Source of the DNA: Salipiger sp. H15
GTDB lineage: Bacteria; Pseudomonadota; Alphaproteobacteria; Rhodobacterales; Rhodobacteraceae
Assembly (NCBI RefSeq): GCF_040409955.1
Contig: NZ_CP123385.1
Span: forward strand, 1,347,501 to 1,411,500
Direction: 5' to 3'
Length of the DNA: 64,000 bases
Positions 34,458 to 43,100 of this stretch are shown here, piece by piece; the first letter of the stretch is position 1, and every line of letters begins with the position of its first letter. The notes under the pieces were generated by a model. It saw only the letters and a list, made by a program, of their open reading frames with translations, was not told where the DNA came from and made no database searches. The translations under genes and the position numbers were made by a program.

Positions 34458-35252
34458 ATGCACGCATTGCTCACACAGGACACCGTCGACGCCTTCCAGC
34501 GCGACGGGGTCGTTCTCATCAAGGGCCTGTTCGCCGATCACGTGGAGGATATCCGCGCCGGGATCGAGCGCAACATGGCCGAACCCGGACCCTATGCCGC
34601 CGAGAACCTCAAGGAGGGCGAGGCGGGCCGCTTCTTCGACGACTACTGCAACTGGGAGCGCATCCCCGAGTTCGAGCGCGTGGTGCGCACCTCTCCCGCC
34701 GCCGAGGTCGCGGCGGACCTGATGCGCTCGGGCCGGGTGCAGATGTTCCACGACCACGTGCTGGTCAAGGAGCCCGGCACATCGAAGCCGACGCCCTGGC
34801 ACCAGGACGGCCCCTATTACTTCGTCGATGGGCTGCAGAATGTCAGCTTCTGGTCGCCGGTCGATCCGGTCACCGACGCCAGCCTGCGCTGCGTCGCCGG
34901 CAGCCACCTTTGGGAAAAGCCCGTGCTGCCGAAGCGCTGGCTGTCCGAGACCGATTTCTTCCCCGACAGCGACGCCTACATGCCGGTGCCCGATCCCGAC
35001 GCCGAGGGCATGGAGATCCGGGAATGGACCATGGAGCCGGGCGACGCGGTGGCCTTCAACTACGCCACGCTGCACGGCGCGCGCGGCAACACCTCGACCT
35101 CGCGCCGCCGCGCCTTCTCGCTGCGGCTGGTGGGGGACGATGCGCGCTACGTCGAGCGCCCGGGGCGCACCTCGCCGCCCTATCCCGGCCACGACATGCA
35201 GCCCGGCCAGCCGCTCCGCGAGGACTGGTTCCCGGTGCTCTTCCAGCGTTGA
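34458..35252 (+). CDS. Phytanoyl-CoA dioxygenase (PhyH) family protein
   Basis: This 264-residue Fe(II)/2-oxoglutarate-dependent oxygenase has the HxD iron ligands in TPWHQDGPYY (His115, Asp117), the distal His in ATLHGARGN and the oxoglutarate-binding Arg in RRRAFSLRL. ATG 34458 follows AGAGGA by 7 bases; an ATG seven codons earlier is also in frame. Only the LysR gene is linked to it, so its substrate is unknown. It could be a small-molecule hydroxylase such as those acting on phosphonates or amino acids. Confidence 0.85.
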   Translation: MHALLTQDTVDAFQRDGVVLIKGLFADHVEDIRAGIERNMAEPGPYAAENLKEGEAGRFFDDYCNWERIPEFERVVRTSPAAEVAADLMRSGRVQMFHDHVLVKEPGTSKPTPWHQDGPYYFVDGLQNVSFWSPVDPVTDASLRCVAGSHLWEKPVLPKRWLSETDFFPDSDAYMPVPDPDAEGMEIREWTMEPGDAVAFNYATLHGARGNTSTSRRRAFSLRLVGDDARYVERPGRTSPPYPGHDMQPGQPLREDWFPVLFQR

Positions 35253-36395
35253 TCAGCCGCCGTTGGCCGCCCTCCGCGCGAGGGCGGCGACAAGGTCGGT
35301 GCGGGTGACGATGCCGATGAGGCGCCCGCGCTCGAGCACCGGCACCGCGTCGACCTCTCCCGCGGCGAGGACCGTCAGCAGCTCGCCGATGGGCGTGTCC
35401 GCCGTGGCGCGCGGCCCGGCCACCTTCATGATGTCGCCCGCCGTCACCGGCGCCTCGCGGCCCCGGTCGACGAGGCGGCGGAAGGCCGCGAGATAGCCGC
35501 GATCGAGCCGCAGCGCATCCTCGCGCGCCCGCGTGATGAGGTGGATCTGGAAGATCACGCCGAGGAACCGCTGCCCGGGCCCGACCACCGGCAGCGAGGT
35601 GAAACGGTGCCGCCGGAAAAGCTCGGCCACCTCGGCAAGCGCGGTCTCGGCGCCGATGGTGATAAGATCCCGCGACATGATGCTGGCCGCCGTGAGCGGG
35701 CCGGTGTGATGCGTGGCCGCCTGCAGCTCCGCCGCGCCGATGAGCCGCGCCAGATCCTCGGTGCCGAGGTTGAAGGACTGCCGGTAACGCTCGAGGATCG
35801 TTGTCAGTTCCTGCTCCGACAGCCCCAGCCGCTCGGCCGCTCCGGGGGCGTGCCCGCCGAGGCGCGCGGGGTCCTCGAACTGCCGCAGCGGGTAGTGCCG
35901 CCCGGTCAGCCGGGCATAGGCGATGGCGATCAGCACCAGCGAGGCGGTGCCGAGCGCGACCGGCGCGAGCGCAAAGCCGTAGCCGAGCCGGTCCACGGCC
36001 TCGGGGCTCAGCGCGGCGGTCATGGCAACGGCCCCGGCGGGCGGGTGCACGGCGCGGCAGAGCATCGTCGCGGCGACGGCGAGCCCGACCGCCAGCGCCA
36101 CCCGCAGAACCGGGTCGGGCACGTGCAGGCAGACGGCGACCCCGACCAGCGCGGCCACGGTGTTGCCGACGATGGCCGACCACGGCTGCGCCAGCGGGCT
36201 GTTCGGCACGGCAAAGAGCAGCACGGCGCTCGCGCCGAACGGGGCCACGAGGTAGAGGCCGAGGTCGAGGTCCGCGACCGGCGACAGGAAGAGCCCGGTG
36301 AGCGCGAGGCCCACGAAGGCCCCCACGGCGACGCGCAGCGCTTCGGCGGGGCGGGTCCGGGCCACGGCCGGTCCAAGGGATCGTAACTGTATCAA
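35253..36395 (-). CDS. HPP-family membrane protein with C-terminal CBS pair
   Basis: This 380-residue protein has an N-terminal HPP transmembrane domain (about 20-165, four or more helices, including the family-naming AVHPPAGAVAMTAAL) fused to a cytoplasmic tail. Two CBS motifs sit at about 230-290 and 320-375 (IMSRDLITIGAETALAEVAELFRRHRFTSLPVV). CBS pairs usually bind adenine nucleotides. HPP proteins have been linked to nitrite/anion transport in plastids, but the substrate here is unknown. The start is a TTG with GGGGAAG close upstream; a shorter GTG start is possible. Its stop abuts the PhyH stop. Confidence 0.82.
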   Translation of the reverse strand: MIQLRSLGPAVARTRPAEALRVAVGAFVGLALTGLFLSPVADLDLGLYLVAPFGASAVLLFAVPNSPLAQPWSAIVGNTVAALVGVAVCLHVPDPVLRVALAVGLAVAATMLCRAVHPPAGAVAMTAALSPEAVDRLGYGFALAPVALGTASLVLIAIAYARLTGRHYPLRQFEDPARLGGHAPGAAERLGLSEQELTTILERYRQSFNLGTEDLARLIGAAELQAATHHTGPLTAASIMSRDLITIGAETALAEVAELFRRHRFTSLPVVGPGQRFLGVIFQIHLITRAREDALRLDRGYLAAFRRLVDRGREAPVTAGDIMKVAGPRATADTPIGELLTVLAAGEVDAVPVLERGRLIGIVTRTDLVAALARRAANGG

Positions 36396-36626
36396 GGGCT
36401 TCCCCGGTCTTGTTGCTATGGCCGCGTCGGCATCGCGGCGGGATCCGGCGCGGTGCCGTAAGGGCTGGCGATGCCTTCTAATGAAGCGTTTTCTTGCTCA
36501 GGGATAGAGGCCGGTCCCGGAAATTCCTCACAGCATCCGCCGTCCGCGACCGTAGCGAAACGGCTTGCCCCGGCCCGCGCATGTGTCATTCTTGGGCGGC
36601 CCCAACTTTTCCCATCAGGACAGCGC

Positions 36627-37709
36627 ATGGTCCGCGACTACTCGGCATTCCTTCCCGGCGGCGGCTCCGTGCCCCCCGAACGTCACGCGCTCTCGGCGCT
36701 CGAGGCGCTTGGCTGGGGCCCGTTCTTCGCCCGGCAGATCGACGCGGCGGCGCTGACCGAGACGCCGCCGGTGCGCGTGCTGTCGGTGCACCGCAGCGGG
36801 CTGCAGGTCGCGGGGGACGGCATCGAGGAGCTGATCCCGCCGGGCATCGACGCCACGGTCGGGGACTGGCTGCTGCTCGACCGCGCCCTGCCCAAGGACA
36901 GCCGACTGCTCGAGCGCAGCAGCGTCATCAAGCGGCGCGCGCCCGGCCACGACTGGCAGGTGCAGCTCATCGCCGCCAACATCGACACGCTCTTCATCGT
37001 CACCTCCTGCAACCAGGACTTCAACCCGGCCCGGCTCGAGCGCTACCTCGCGCTGGCCTTCGAGGCCGGGAGCGAGCCGGTGATCCTGCTCACGAAAAGC
37101 GACCTCGCCGATCCCGCGCCCTACGTTGCCGAGGCGCGCGCGCTGTCGGACCGCGTCGAGGTGCTGGCCATGGACGCGCGCGGCGGCGCACCGGCAGAGG
37201 CGCTGTCGGTCTGGTGCCGGCCGGGGCGGACGGTGGCCTTCGTGGGCTCGTCGGGGGTTGGCAAGTCCACGCTGACCAACGCGCTCTCGGGTTCGCTCGA
37301 CATCGCCACGCAGGCGATCCGCGAGGACGATGCCAAGGGCCGCCACACCACCACCCACCGCGAACTCCACCCGGTGCCCGGCGGCTTCCTGCTGCTCGAC
37401 ACGCCGGGGATGCGCGAGCTGCAGCTGACCGACGCGGCGGCGGGCATCGCCGAGCTCTTCGAGGACATCGAGGCGCTGGCGGCGGAGTGCCGCTTCGGCG
37501 ACTGCGCGCACGAGACCGAGCCCGGCTGCGCCGTGCGGGCGGCGCTGGCAGAGGAGCGGCTCGATCCGGCGCGGCTGGCACGCTGGCAGAAGCTCAAGGC
37601 CGAAGACGCCTTCAACTCCGCCAGCCTGTCCGAGCGGCGGGTCAAGGACCGCGCCTTCGGCAAGATGGTCCGCAAGGTGATGAAGGACAAGAAACGCACC
37701 CGGCGCTGA
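36627..37709 (+). CDS. rsgA: Ribosome small-subunit assembly GTPase RsgA
   Basis: This 360-residue circularly permuted GTPase acts in late 30S maturation. It has an OB-fold N-terminus, then NQDFNPARLERYL and LTKSDL (G4), GSSGVGKSTLTNAL (G1), RHTTTHRELH (G2) and LLDTPGMRE (G3). The zinc knuckle is CRFGDCAHETEPGCAV. ATG 36627 follows a CAGGA site. The extended frame upstream lacks conservation. The 231 bases between it and the HPP gene hold no recognisable gene. Confidence 0.95.
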   Translation: MVRDYSAFLPGGGSVPPERHALSALEALGWGPFFARQIDAAALTETPPVRVLSVHRSGLQVAGDGIEELIPPGIDATVGDWLLLDRALPKDSRLLERSSVIKRRAPGHDWQVQLIAANIDTLFIVTSCNQDFNPARLERYLALAFEAGSEPVILLTKSDLADPAPYVAEARALSDRVEVLAMDARGGAPAEALSVWCRPGRTVAFVGSSGVGKSTLTNALSGSLDIATQAIREDDAKGRHTTTHRELHPVPGGFLLLDTPGMRELQLTDAAAGIAELFEDIEALAAECRFGDCAHETEPGCAVRAALAEERLDPARLARWQKLKAEDAFNSASLSERRVKDRAFGKMVRKVMKDKKRTRR

Positions 37710-37721
37710 GCCGGGGCCGCG

Positions 37722-38516
37722 TCAGAGCAGCAGGTGCGCCAGCACCAGCGCGCCGCTCCAGCCGAGCAGCAGCAGGCCGAGCGGGGTGCTGATCCGGCGG
37801 CCCCAGGCGAAGTTCTTCTCGACCGCCATCACCCCGCCCAGCAGCAGCATCCAGCCGAGGTTGCCGGTCCCGACCACGAACATCAGCAGCATCAGCGCCC
37901 AGCAGCAGCCGACGCAGAAGAGCCCGTGCCGCCAGCCCAGCCGTGCGGCATTCCGCCGGTCACGGCGGCCCTGCCAGTGCTCGATGACGAAGCTCATCGG
38001 CATGCGGCAGCGCTCGAGGCAGCGGCGCTTGAGGTCCGAGAACTGGAATAGCCCAGCCACCGCGATCACCCCCGCGCCGAGCGCCCAGCCGTTGAAGATG
38101 AGCCAGTTGCTGCGCTGCGCGAGCCGCTCCAGCCCGAGATCGGCGAGATGCGCCGCGAGGCCGAAGACCAGCCAGGCCGCGAGGTAGCCGACGATCACCA
38201 GCCCGACCAGCATCAGCCGGTCGGGCCGTCTCTGCACCAGCCGCGCGTAGAGGTCGAGGATCGGCAGCGTGGTCGGCAGCATCATCGCCGCGAGCATCAG
38301 CACCCAGCCCGACACGTAGAGCGCCGCCGGGACCAGCGCCTCGCCGAAGGGGAGCGCTCCGCAGATCGACCCGGCGAGGCCGATGTGCATCCAGTCGCCG
38401 TGGTCGAGGTAGCGGCCGTAGGGGCCCTGCGACCAGAGCCACAGCAGCAGCCAGGCCAGGCCCGCAAGCGACAGGCCGAGCCCGTAGAAGGCCCGGCGGT
38501 GATAGCGGCTGCGCAT
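37722..38516 (-). CDS. DUF2182 integral membrane protein
   Basis: This 264-residue protein has about six helices. The DUF2182 hallmark LMLAAMMLPTTLPILDLYARL lies near residues 72-92, with CLERCRMPMSFVIEHW and GLFCVGCCWALMLLMFVVGTGN in the later half. Cys/His/Met-rich helices led this group to be described as predicted metal-binding membrane proteins. It is the downstream partner of the DUF1326 gene (15-base gap). Function is not established. Confidence 0.85.
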   Translation of the reverse strand: MRSRYHRRAFYGLGLSLAGLAWLLLWLWSQGPYGRYLDHGDWMHIGLAGSICGALPFGEALVPAALYVSGWVLMLAAMMLPTTLPILDLYARLVQRRPDRLMLVGLVIVGYLAAWLVFGLAAHLADLGLERLAQRSNWLIFNGWALGAGVIAVAGLFQFSDLKRRCLERCRMPMSFVIEHWQGRRDRRNAARLGWRHGLFCVGCCWALMLLMFVVGTGNLGWMLLLGGVMAVEKNFAWGRRISTPLGLLLLGWSGALVLAHLLL

Positions 38517-38531
38517 CGCCCGGCCCCGGTG

Positions 38532-39137
38532 TCAGGCGGATTCGAAGCGGAACATGCCCTGGATCGCGTTGGTTTTCTCGATGTCGAGCTCGATGCCGAC
38601 GCCGGGATCGTTCACGCGGAAATACTCGGCCTTGGAGACGTAGGCGGGCGCGCCGGGGATGGTGGTGAAGATGCTCTCGTTCAGCGTGGTGACCTCGCCG
38701 GTGGGGCCGCGGTAGGGCTCCATCTCGGCCTCGAGCACGCCGTCGATCTTCAGCATGCCCTTGCCCTCGTTGAGGGTGAAGGTGATGTCGGCGCGCTTGG
38801 GTTCCAGATCCTCGCCGATGAGCTGCGCCAGATCGGCCAGCGGTCCGCCCCTGCGTCCCTGCAGCAGGTCGATGGCCGCCGCGCTCTGCTCGTTGCTGGC
38901 CTTGCTGTCGATGTAGAGCTGGCGCTTCCAGTTCCCGGCGAGCACGTTGCCGGGGATCTTGCCGACACCGGCGACGATCACGCCGCTCATGTCCACCCCG
39001 TCGACCTCGCCCGAGTTGATGCGATAGGCAAGCGTCGCGTCGCAATAGCCGTTGTCCGGATCCTCCCCGATCCAGCAAGGGCAGAGAACATTGCAGTTGC
39101 AGACCTCGAGAAGGTCGCCTTCGATCGAATATCCCAT
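38532..39137 (-). CDS. DUF1326 family Cys-rich protein
   Basis: This 201-residue soluble protein has an N-terminal Cys cluster LEVCNCNVLCPCWIGEDPDNGYCDA (about 10-34), a probable metal site. The rest is a beta-rich DUF1326 domain. A GGGGGAA site precedes the ATG, and immediately upstream is a small hairpin also seen before cbiM. The DUF1326-DUF2182 pair recurs in many bacteria, suggesting a joint membrane-linked metal-related process, but no activity is known. Confidence 0.85.
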   Translation of the reverse strand: MGYSIEGDLLEVCNCNVLCPCWIGEDPDNGYCDATLAYRINSGEVDGVDMSGVIVAGVGKIPGNVLAGNWKRQLYIDSKASNEQSAAAIDLLQGRRGGPLADLAQLIGEDLEPKRADITFTLNEGKGMLKIDGVLEAEMEPYRGPTGEVTTLNESIFTTIPGAPAYVSKAEYFRVNDPGVGIELDIEKTNAIQGMFRFESA

Positions 39138-39156
39138 GAAAATTCCCCCTATATGT

Positions 39157-39174
39157 GCTGCCCCCAGAGGCAGC
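39157..39174 (-). promoter_or_regulatory. Leader hairpin before the DUF1326 gene
   Basis: On the minus strand GCTGCC-TCTGGG-GGCAGC forms a hairpin followed by ACAT, then the ribosome-binding site and ATG. The same pattern at the same distance (40 bases from stem start to the end of ATG) occurs before cbiM at 44610-44626. Confidence 0.45.
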
Positions 39175-39351
39175 GGCAGGACGAAGCTGCAAAGGTCGCG
39201 ACAGGCGCGACGCAATGATGCCCGGGGATCCTTGCCTGCGCGCAGTCTACCACGAAACGCGGCGGATTTGTACCGTCCGGCTCCGCTCGGCGGCGGGCGC
39301 GCGGGAAATGGGCGATTGACCGTGCCCCGGCATCGCCTATGCTCGCGCCAC

Positions 39352-39457
39352 GTCAGGGGAGTCCCGCCACGGGGACTGAGAGGCTGACAGGCGCGCGTGC
39401 CGCGCCGGTGATGCGACCCTTTGAACCTGACCCAGTTGACGCTGGCGTAGGAAGACC
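39352..39457 (+). ncRNA. TPP (THI-element) riboswitch
   Basis: The sequence shows the conserved thi-box parts in order: GTCAGGGGAGTCC...GGGGACTGAGAGGCTGA, a variable P3 stem of GC repeats, then GATGCGACCCTTTGAACCTG and a closing CCAGTTGACGCTGGCGTAGG. It precedes the thiO-thiS-thiG-thiE-thiF operon by about 140 bases, so thiamine pyrophosphate should switch off that operon. The 461-base gap from 39138 to 39598 contains this element and no other gene I can support. Confidence 0.95.
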
Positions 39458-39598
39458 GAAGGGCAATCTTCTCCATGCATCGCGGCTGGGGTGGTCCTTT
39501 CGGGCCACTCGGCCCCTTTGCGCCTCCGCGCGCCCGGGCCCGGGCGGCCCCGTCTGCCTTCCCGCGCGTCCTCCGGGTCCCGATGGAAGGGAGGCCGA

Positions 39599-40588
39599 GT
39601 GGAGACGAATTCACACATCCTGCGACACCGCCATGGCGGTCGGATCTCGGTGCTGGGGGCCGGGGTCGCGGGGCTCTGCGCCGCCACGGCGCTGGCCGGG
39701 CGCGGCTTTGACGTCGAGCTCATCGCGCCCGAGGATGCGCCACCGCCTGCATCGCTGCTGGCGGGCGGGATGCTCGCCCCGTTCTGCGAGGGCGAGAGCG
39801 CGCCGCCCGAGATCACCCGCCGGGGACAGGCCGCGCTTGGCTGGTGGCGGGCGCGGACGCGCAGCTACTCGGCCACCGGCACGCTGGTCATCGCCCCGCC
39901 ACGCGACCGGGCCGAGCTCGAGCACTTCGCCCGCGCGACACAGGGCCACGTCCGCACCGATCCCGCCGCGCTCGAGCCCGAGCTCGCGGGGCGTTTCGCC
40001 ACCGGCCTCTTCTTTGCGGAAGAGGCGCACATCGACCCGCGCCTCGCCATGGACGAGCTGCGCGCGGCGCTCGAGGCCCGAGGCGTGCCGATCCATGGTG
40101 GCCCGGCTTCGGGGCGGATCGTCGACTGCCGGGGCCTCGGCGCCCGCGACCACCTTCCGGACCTGCGCGCGGTGCGCGGAGAGATGCTCGAGCTGCACGC
40201 GCCCGGGGTCAAGCTCACCCGCACCCTCCGCCTGCTGCACCCGCGCTTTCCCTGCTACATCGTCCCGCGCGGGCAGGGGCGCTACATGCTCGGCGCCACC
40301 ATGGTCGAGAGCGCGCGCCCCGGCGGGATCACCGCCCGTGCCGCAATGGAGCTGCTCTCGGCCGCCTACACCGTGCACCCCGGCTTTGCCGAGGCCGAGA
40401 TCCTCGCCACCGGCGCCGGGCTGCGCCCCGCCTTTCCCGACAACATCCCCGCGATCCGCGAGACCGGCGACCGCATCCACCTCAACGGCATGTATCGCCA
40501 CGGCTTTCTCATGGCCCCGGTGCTGGCCGAGGAGCAGGCCGCGCGCCTTGCCGCAGACCCCACCAAGGAGGCGCATCATGCGCATTGA
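39599..40588 (+). CDS. thiO: Glycine oxidase ThiO
   Basis: This 329-residue FAD enzyme oxidises glycine to the imine needed for the thiazole moiety of thiamine. It has FAD motif ISVLGAGVAGLCAATALAGRG (about 17-37), PASLLAGGMLAPFCEGE typical of ThiO, and C-terminal GMYRHGFLMAPVLAE. GTG 39599 is chosen because GGAAGGGAGG lies 4 bases upstream. Its stop overlaps the thiS start. This is the aerobic route rather than ThiH. Confidence 0.92.
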   Translation: METNSHILRHRHGGRISVLGAGVAGLCAATALAGRGFDVELIAPEDAPPPASLLAGGMLAPFCEGESAPPEITRRGQAALGWWRARTRSYSATGTLVIAPPRDRAELEHFARATQGHVRTDPAALEPELAGRFATGLFFAEEAHIDPRLAMDELRAALEARGVPIHGGPASGRIVDCRGLGARDHLPDLRAVRGEMLELHAPGVKLTRTLRLLHPRFPCYIVPRGQGRYMLGATMVESARPGGITARAAMELLSAAYTVHPGFAEAEILATGAGLRPAFPDNIPAIRETGDRIHLNGMYRHGFLMAPVLAEEQAARLAADPTKEAHHAH

Positions 40589-40775
40589 TCTCAACGGCGA
40601 AAGCCTCACCACAACCGCGCCGACGCTCGCGACGCTGCTCGCCGAGCGCGGCTTCGATCCGGCCTCGGTCGCCACCGCGCTCGACGGCGCCTTCGTGCCA
40701 CGCGGGCTGCGCGAGCGCACCGCGCTGCGCGACGGCGCCAAGGTCGAGGTCCTGTCGCCGATGCAGGGGGGCTGA
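40578..40775 (+). CDS. thiS: Sulfur-carrier protein ThiS
   Basis: This 65-residue beta-grasp ubiquitin-like protein has a C-terminal Gly-Gly (SPMQGG) that is adenylated by ThiF and thiocarboxylated. The start overlaps the end of thiO by 11 bases and is preceded by AAGGAGG. It hands sulfur to ThiG, whose gene begins 3 bases later. Confidence 0.93.
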   Translation: MRIDLNGESLTTTAPTLATLLAERGFDPASVATALDGAFVPRGLRERTALRDGAKVEVLSPMQGG

Positions 40776-40778
40776 GCG

Positions 40779-41537
40779 ATGTTCTACGGCACCGATCTTT
40801 CGTCCCGGCTGATGCTGGGCACCGCGCAATATCCCTCGCCCGCCGTGCTGGGTGAGGCCGTCGCCGCCTCGGGGGCCGAGGTGATCACCGTCTCGCTGCG
40901 CCGCGAGGGGGCGGAGGGCGCGGGGTTCCGGGATCTTCTCAGGGCCACAGGCTGCCGCATCCTGCCAAACACCGCCGGCTGCCACAGCGCGCGCGAGGCG
41001 GTGACCACGGCGCAGATGGCGCGCGAGATCTTCGGCACCAACTGGATCAAGCTCGAGGTCATCGGCCACGCCGACACGCTCCAGCCCGATCCCTTCGCGC
41101 TGGTCGAGGCGGCGCGCATCCTCTGCGCCGAGGGGTTCGAGGTGTTTCCCTATACCACCGAGGACCTGATCGTGGGCGAGAAGCTGCTCGAGGCGGGCTG
41201 CGAGGTGCTGATGCCCTGGGGCGCGCCGATCGGCTCGGGGCAGGGGCTGCGCCACCGCGAGGCGCTGCGGACGATGCGGGCGCATTTCAAGGGTGTGCCG
41301 CTGGTCATCGATGCCGGGATCGGCGCGCCAAGCCAGGCGATGGAGGCGATGGAGATGGGGTTTGACGCGGTGCTGCTGAACACCGCCGTGGCCCGCGCGC
41401 TCGACCCGGTGGCCATGGCCCGCGCCTTCGGGCAGGCGGTCTCGGCGGGGCGGCTCGCACACACGGCGGGGCTGATGGGCCCGCGCGACATGGCCGTGGC
41501 CTCGACCCCGGTCTTCGGCATGGCGGAGCTGGCATGA
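40779..41537 (+). CDS. thiG: Thiazole synthase ThiG
   Basis: This 252-residue TIM-barrel enzyme condenses dehydroglycine, deoxyxylulose phosphate and ThiS sulfur into thiazole phosphate. Signatures are [17 protein letters not shown], the Schiff-base Lys in [16 protein letters not shown], and [13 protein letters not shown]. It overlaps thiE as ATGA. Confidence 0.95.
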   Translation: MFYGTDLSSRLMLGTAQYPSPAVLGEAVAASGAEVITVSLRREGAEGAGFRDLLRATGCRILPNTAGCHSAREAVTTAQMAREIFGTNWIKLEVIGHADTLQPDPFALVEAARILCAEGFEVFPYTTEDLIVGEKLLEAGCEVLMPWGAPIGSGQGLRHREALRTMRAHFKGVPLVIDAGIGAPSQAMEAMEMGFDAVLLNTAVARALDPVAMARAFGQAVSAGRLAHTAGLMGPRDMAVASTPVFGMAELA

Positions 41538-42145
41538 TGAAACTCGACCCGTTCTACCTCATCGTCGGCCATGTCAGCGCGCTGGAACTGCTGGTCCCGC
41601 ACGGCGTCAAGCTGGTGCAGCTGCGGCTCAAGGACCTGCCCGAGACCGAATTGCGCCGCCAGATCGCAAGGGCGCGCGACATCTGCGCCGTCCATGGCGC
41701 GGAGCTCGTGGTCAACGACCACTGGCGCCTCGCGCTCGACCTGCGCTGCCGCACTGTCCACCTCGGGCAGGAGGACATGGAAAGCGCCGATTTCCCTGCG
41801 CTGCGCCGGGCCGGGGTGCGGGTCGGGCTCTCGACCCATGACGAGGCCGAGCTCGAGCGCGCGCTGGCGCTGGATCCGGCCTACGTGGCGCTGGGGCCGG
41901 TCTACCCGACGCTGCTCAAGCAGATGCCATGGGCGCCGCAGGGGCTTGCGCGGGTGCGCGACTGGAAGCGCCGGGTGGGCGACCTGCCGCTGGTCGGCAT
42001 CGGCGGGCTGACCCCCGAGCGCCTGCCGGGTCTCTTCGCCGCCGGCGCCGACAGCGCCGCGGTGGTCACCGACATCCAGCAGGCCGCCGACCCCGAGGCG
42101 CGCTGCCGCGAATGGATCGCCGCGACGCGCCGGGTGCCGGCATGA
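41534..42145 (+). CDS. thiE: Thiamine phosphate synthase ThiE
   Basis: This 203-residue TIM-barrel enzyme joins thiazole phosphate and the pyrimidine pyrophosphate. It has [29 protein letters not shown] and a closing [27 protein letters not shown]. Starts within thiG's stop and overlaps thiF as ATGA. The pyrimidine genes thiC and thiD are not in the window. Confidence 0.93.
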   Translation: MMKLDPFYLIVGHVSALELLVPHGVKLVQLRLKDLPETELRRQIARARDICAVHGAELVVNDHWRLALDLRCRTVHLGQEDMESADFPALRRAGVRVGLSTHDEAELERALALDPAYVALGPVYPTLLKQMPWAPQGLARVRDWKRRVGDLPLVGIGGLTPERLPGLFAAGADSAAVVTDIQQAADPEARCREWIAATRRVPA

Positions 42146-43095
42146 GCCGCTACGCGCGGCAGACCTGCCTGCCCGGCGTGGGCGAGGAGGGACAGGCGCG
42201 GCTGACCGAGGCGCGGGTGCTGGTGGTCGGGGCCGGGGGGCTTGGCTCGGCGCTGCTGCCGCTGCTGGCGGGGGCAGGGGTCGGCGCGCTGCGGATCGTC
42301 GATCCCGACACGGTGGAGGAGAGCAACCTGCACCGCCAGACGCTCTACCGCATGGAGGACATCGGCCGTGCCAAGGCCGCGGTCGCCGCCGAACGCCTCG
42401 CCGCCCTCAACCCCGATTGCGTTGCCACCGCGCTCGTCGCGCGGCTCGACCCGGTGCTCGCTCGGGCGGAAATGGCCGGCGCGCAGGTGGTGGTGGATGC
42501 CGCCGACAGCGTGGCCGTGACCTATGCCCTCTCGGACCTCTGCCTTGCGGCGGGGGTGCCGCTGGTCAGCGCCTCGGTGGTCGGCAGGGCGGGCCATGTC
42601 GGCGGCTTCTGCGGCGGCGCGCCGAGCTATCGCGCGGTGTTTCCCGACCTGCCGGGGCAGATGCAGAGCTGCGCCAGCGCCGGGGTGATGGGGCCGGTGG
42701 TCGCCAGCCTCGGCGCGTTGCAGGCGCAGATGGTGCTCGCGGTGCTGCTGGGACAGGCGCCCTCGCCGCTGGGGCAGATGCTGACGCTCGACGCCGCGAG
42801 CTGGCGCGTCTCGGGCTTCCGCTTCGACGCCGCGCCCGAGCCCGAGGCGGCGCTGCCGCGGATTGTCGGCCTCGGAGAGATCACCCGCGCCGACCGGGTG
42901 ATCGAGCTGCGCGGGCCGGACGAGGCGCCGGACCTGCCCGTGCCCTGGGCCGAGCGAGGGGGCGCGCCGGTGCAGCCCGGAGAGGGCGGCGGGCGGACCG
43001 TCTTTGCCTGCGCCACCGGCCTCAGGGCCTGGCGCGCCGCGCGCGCCGTCGTCGCGGCGGGGGGGCGCGAGGTGGCGGTGCTGGCGACGGGGTGA
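42142..43095 (+). CDS. thiF: ThiF/MoeB/HesA-family adenylyltransferase
   Basis: This 317-residue E1-like enzyme activates the ThiS C-terminus with ATP. It has VLVVGAGGLGSALLPLLAGAGVGALRIVDPDTVEESNLHRQTLYRMEDIGRAKA with the adenylate-binding Gly-rich loop, Arg and Asp. The C-terminus (about 255-317) extends beyond the catalytic core as a divergent rhodanese-like tail (GRTVFACATGLRAWRAARAVVAAG). Last gene of the thiamine operon, convergent with cobF 5 bases later. Confidence 0.9.
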   Translation: MSRYARQTCLPGVGEEGQARLTEARVLVVGAGGLGSALLPLLAGAGVGALRIVDPDTVEESNLHRQTLYRMEDIGRAKAAVAAERLAALNPDCVATALVARLDPVLARAEMAGAQVVVDAADSVAVTYALSDLCLAAGVPLVSASVVGRAGHVGGFCGGAPSYRAVFPDLPGQMQSCASAGVMGPVVASLGALQAQMVLAVLLGQAPSPLGQMLTLDAASWRVSGFRFDAAPEPEAALPRIVGLGEITRADRVIELRGPDEAPDLPVPWAERGGAPVQPGEGGGRTVFACATGLRAWRAARAVVAAGGREVAVLATG

Positions 43096-43100
43096 GGGCG

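Noticed and set aside
36396..36626. Possible small gene before rsgA
   Set aside because: The only frame is the upstream extension of rsgA with no conserved features and no ribosome-binding site at its start.
39475..39711. A 78-codon frame between the TPP riboswitch and thiO
   Set aside because: It overlaps the thiO start in another frame, is Pro/Gly/Arg rich, and shows no known domain; the region is better read as riboswitch platform.
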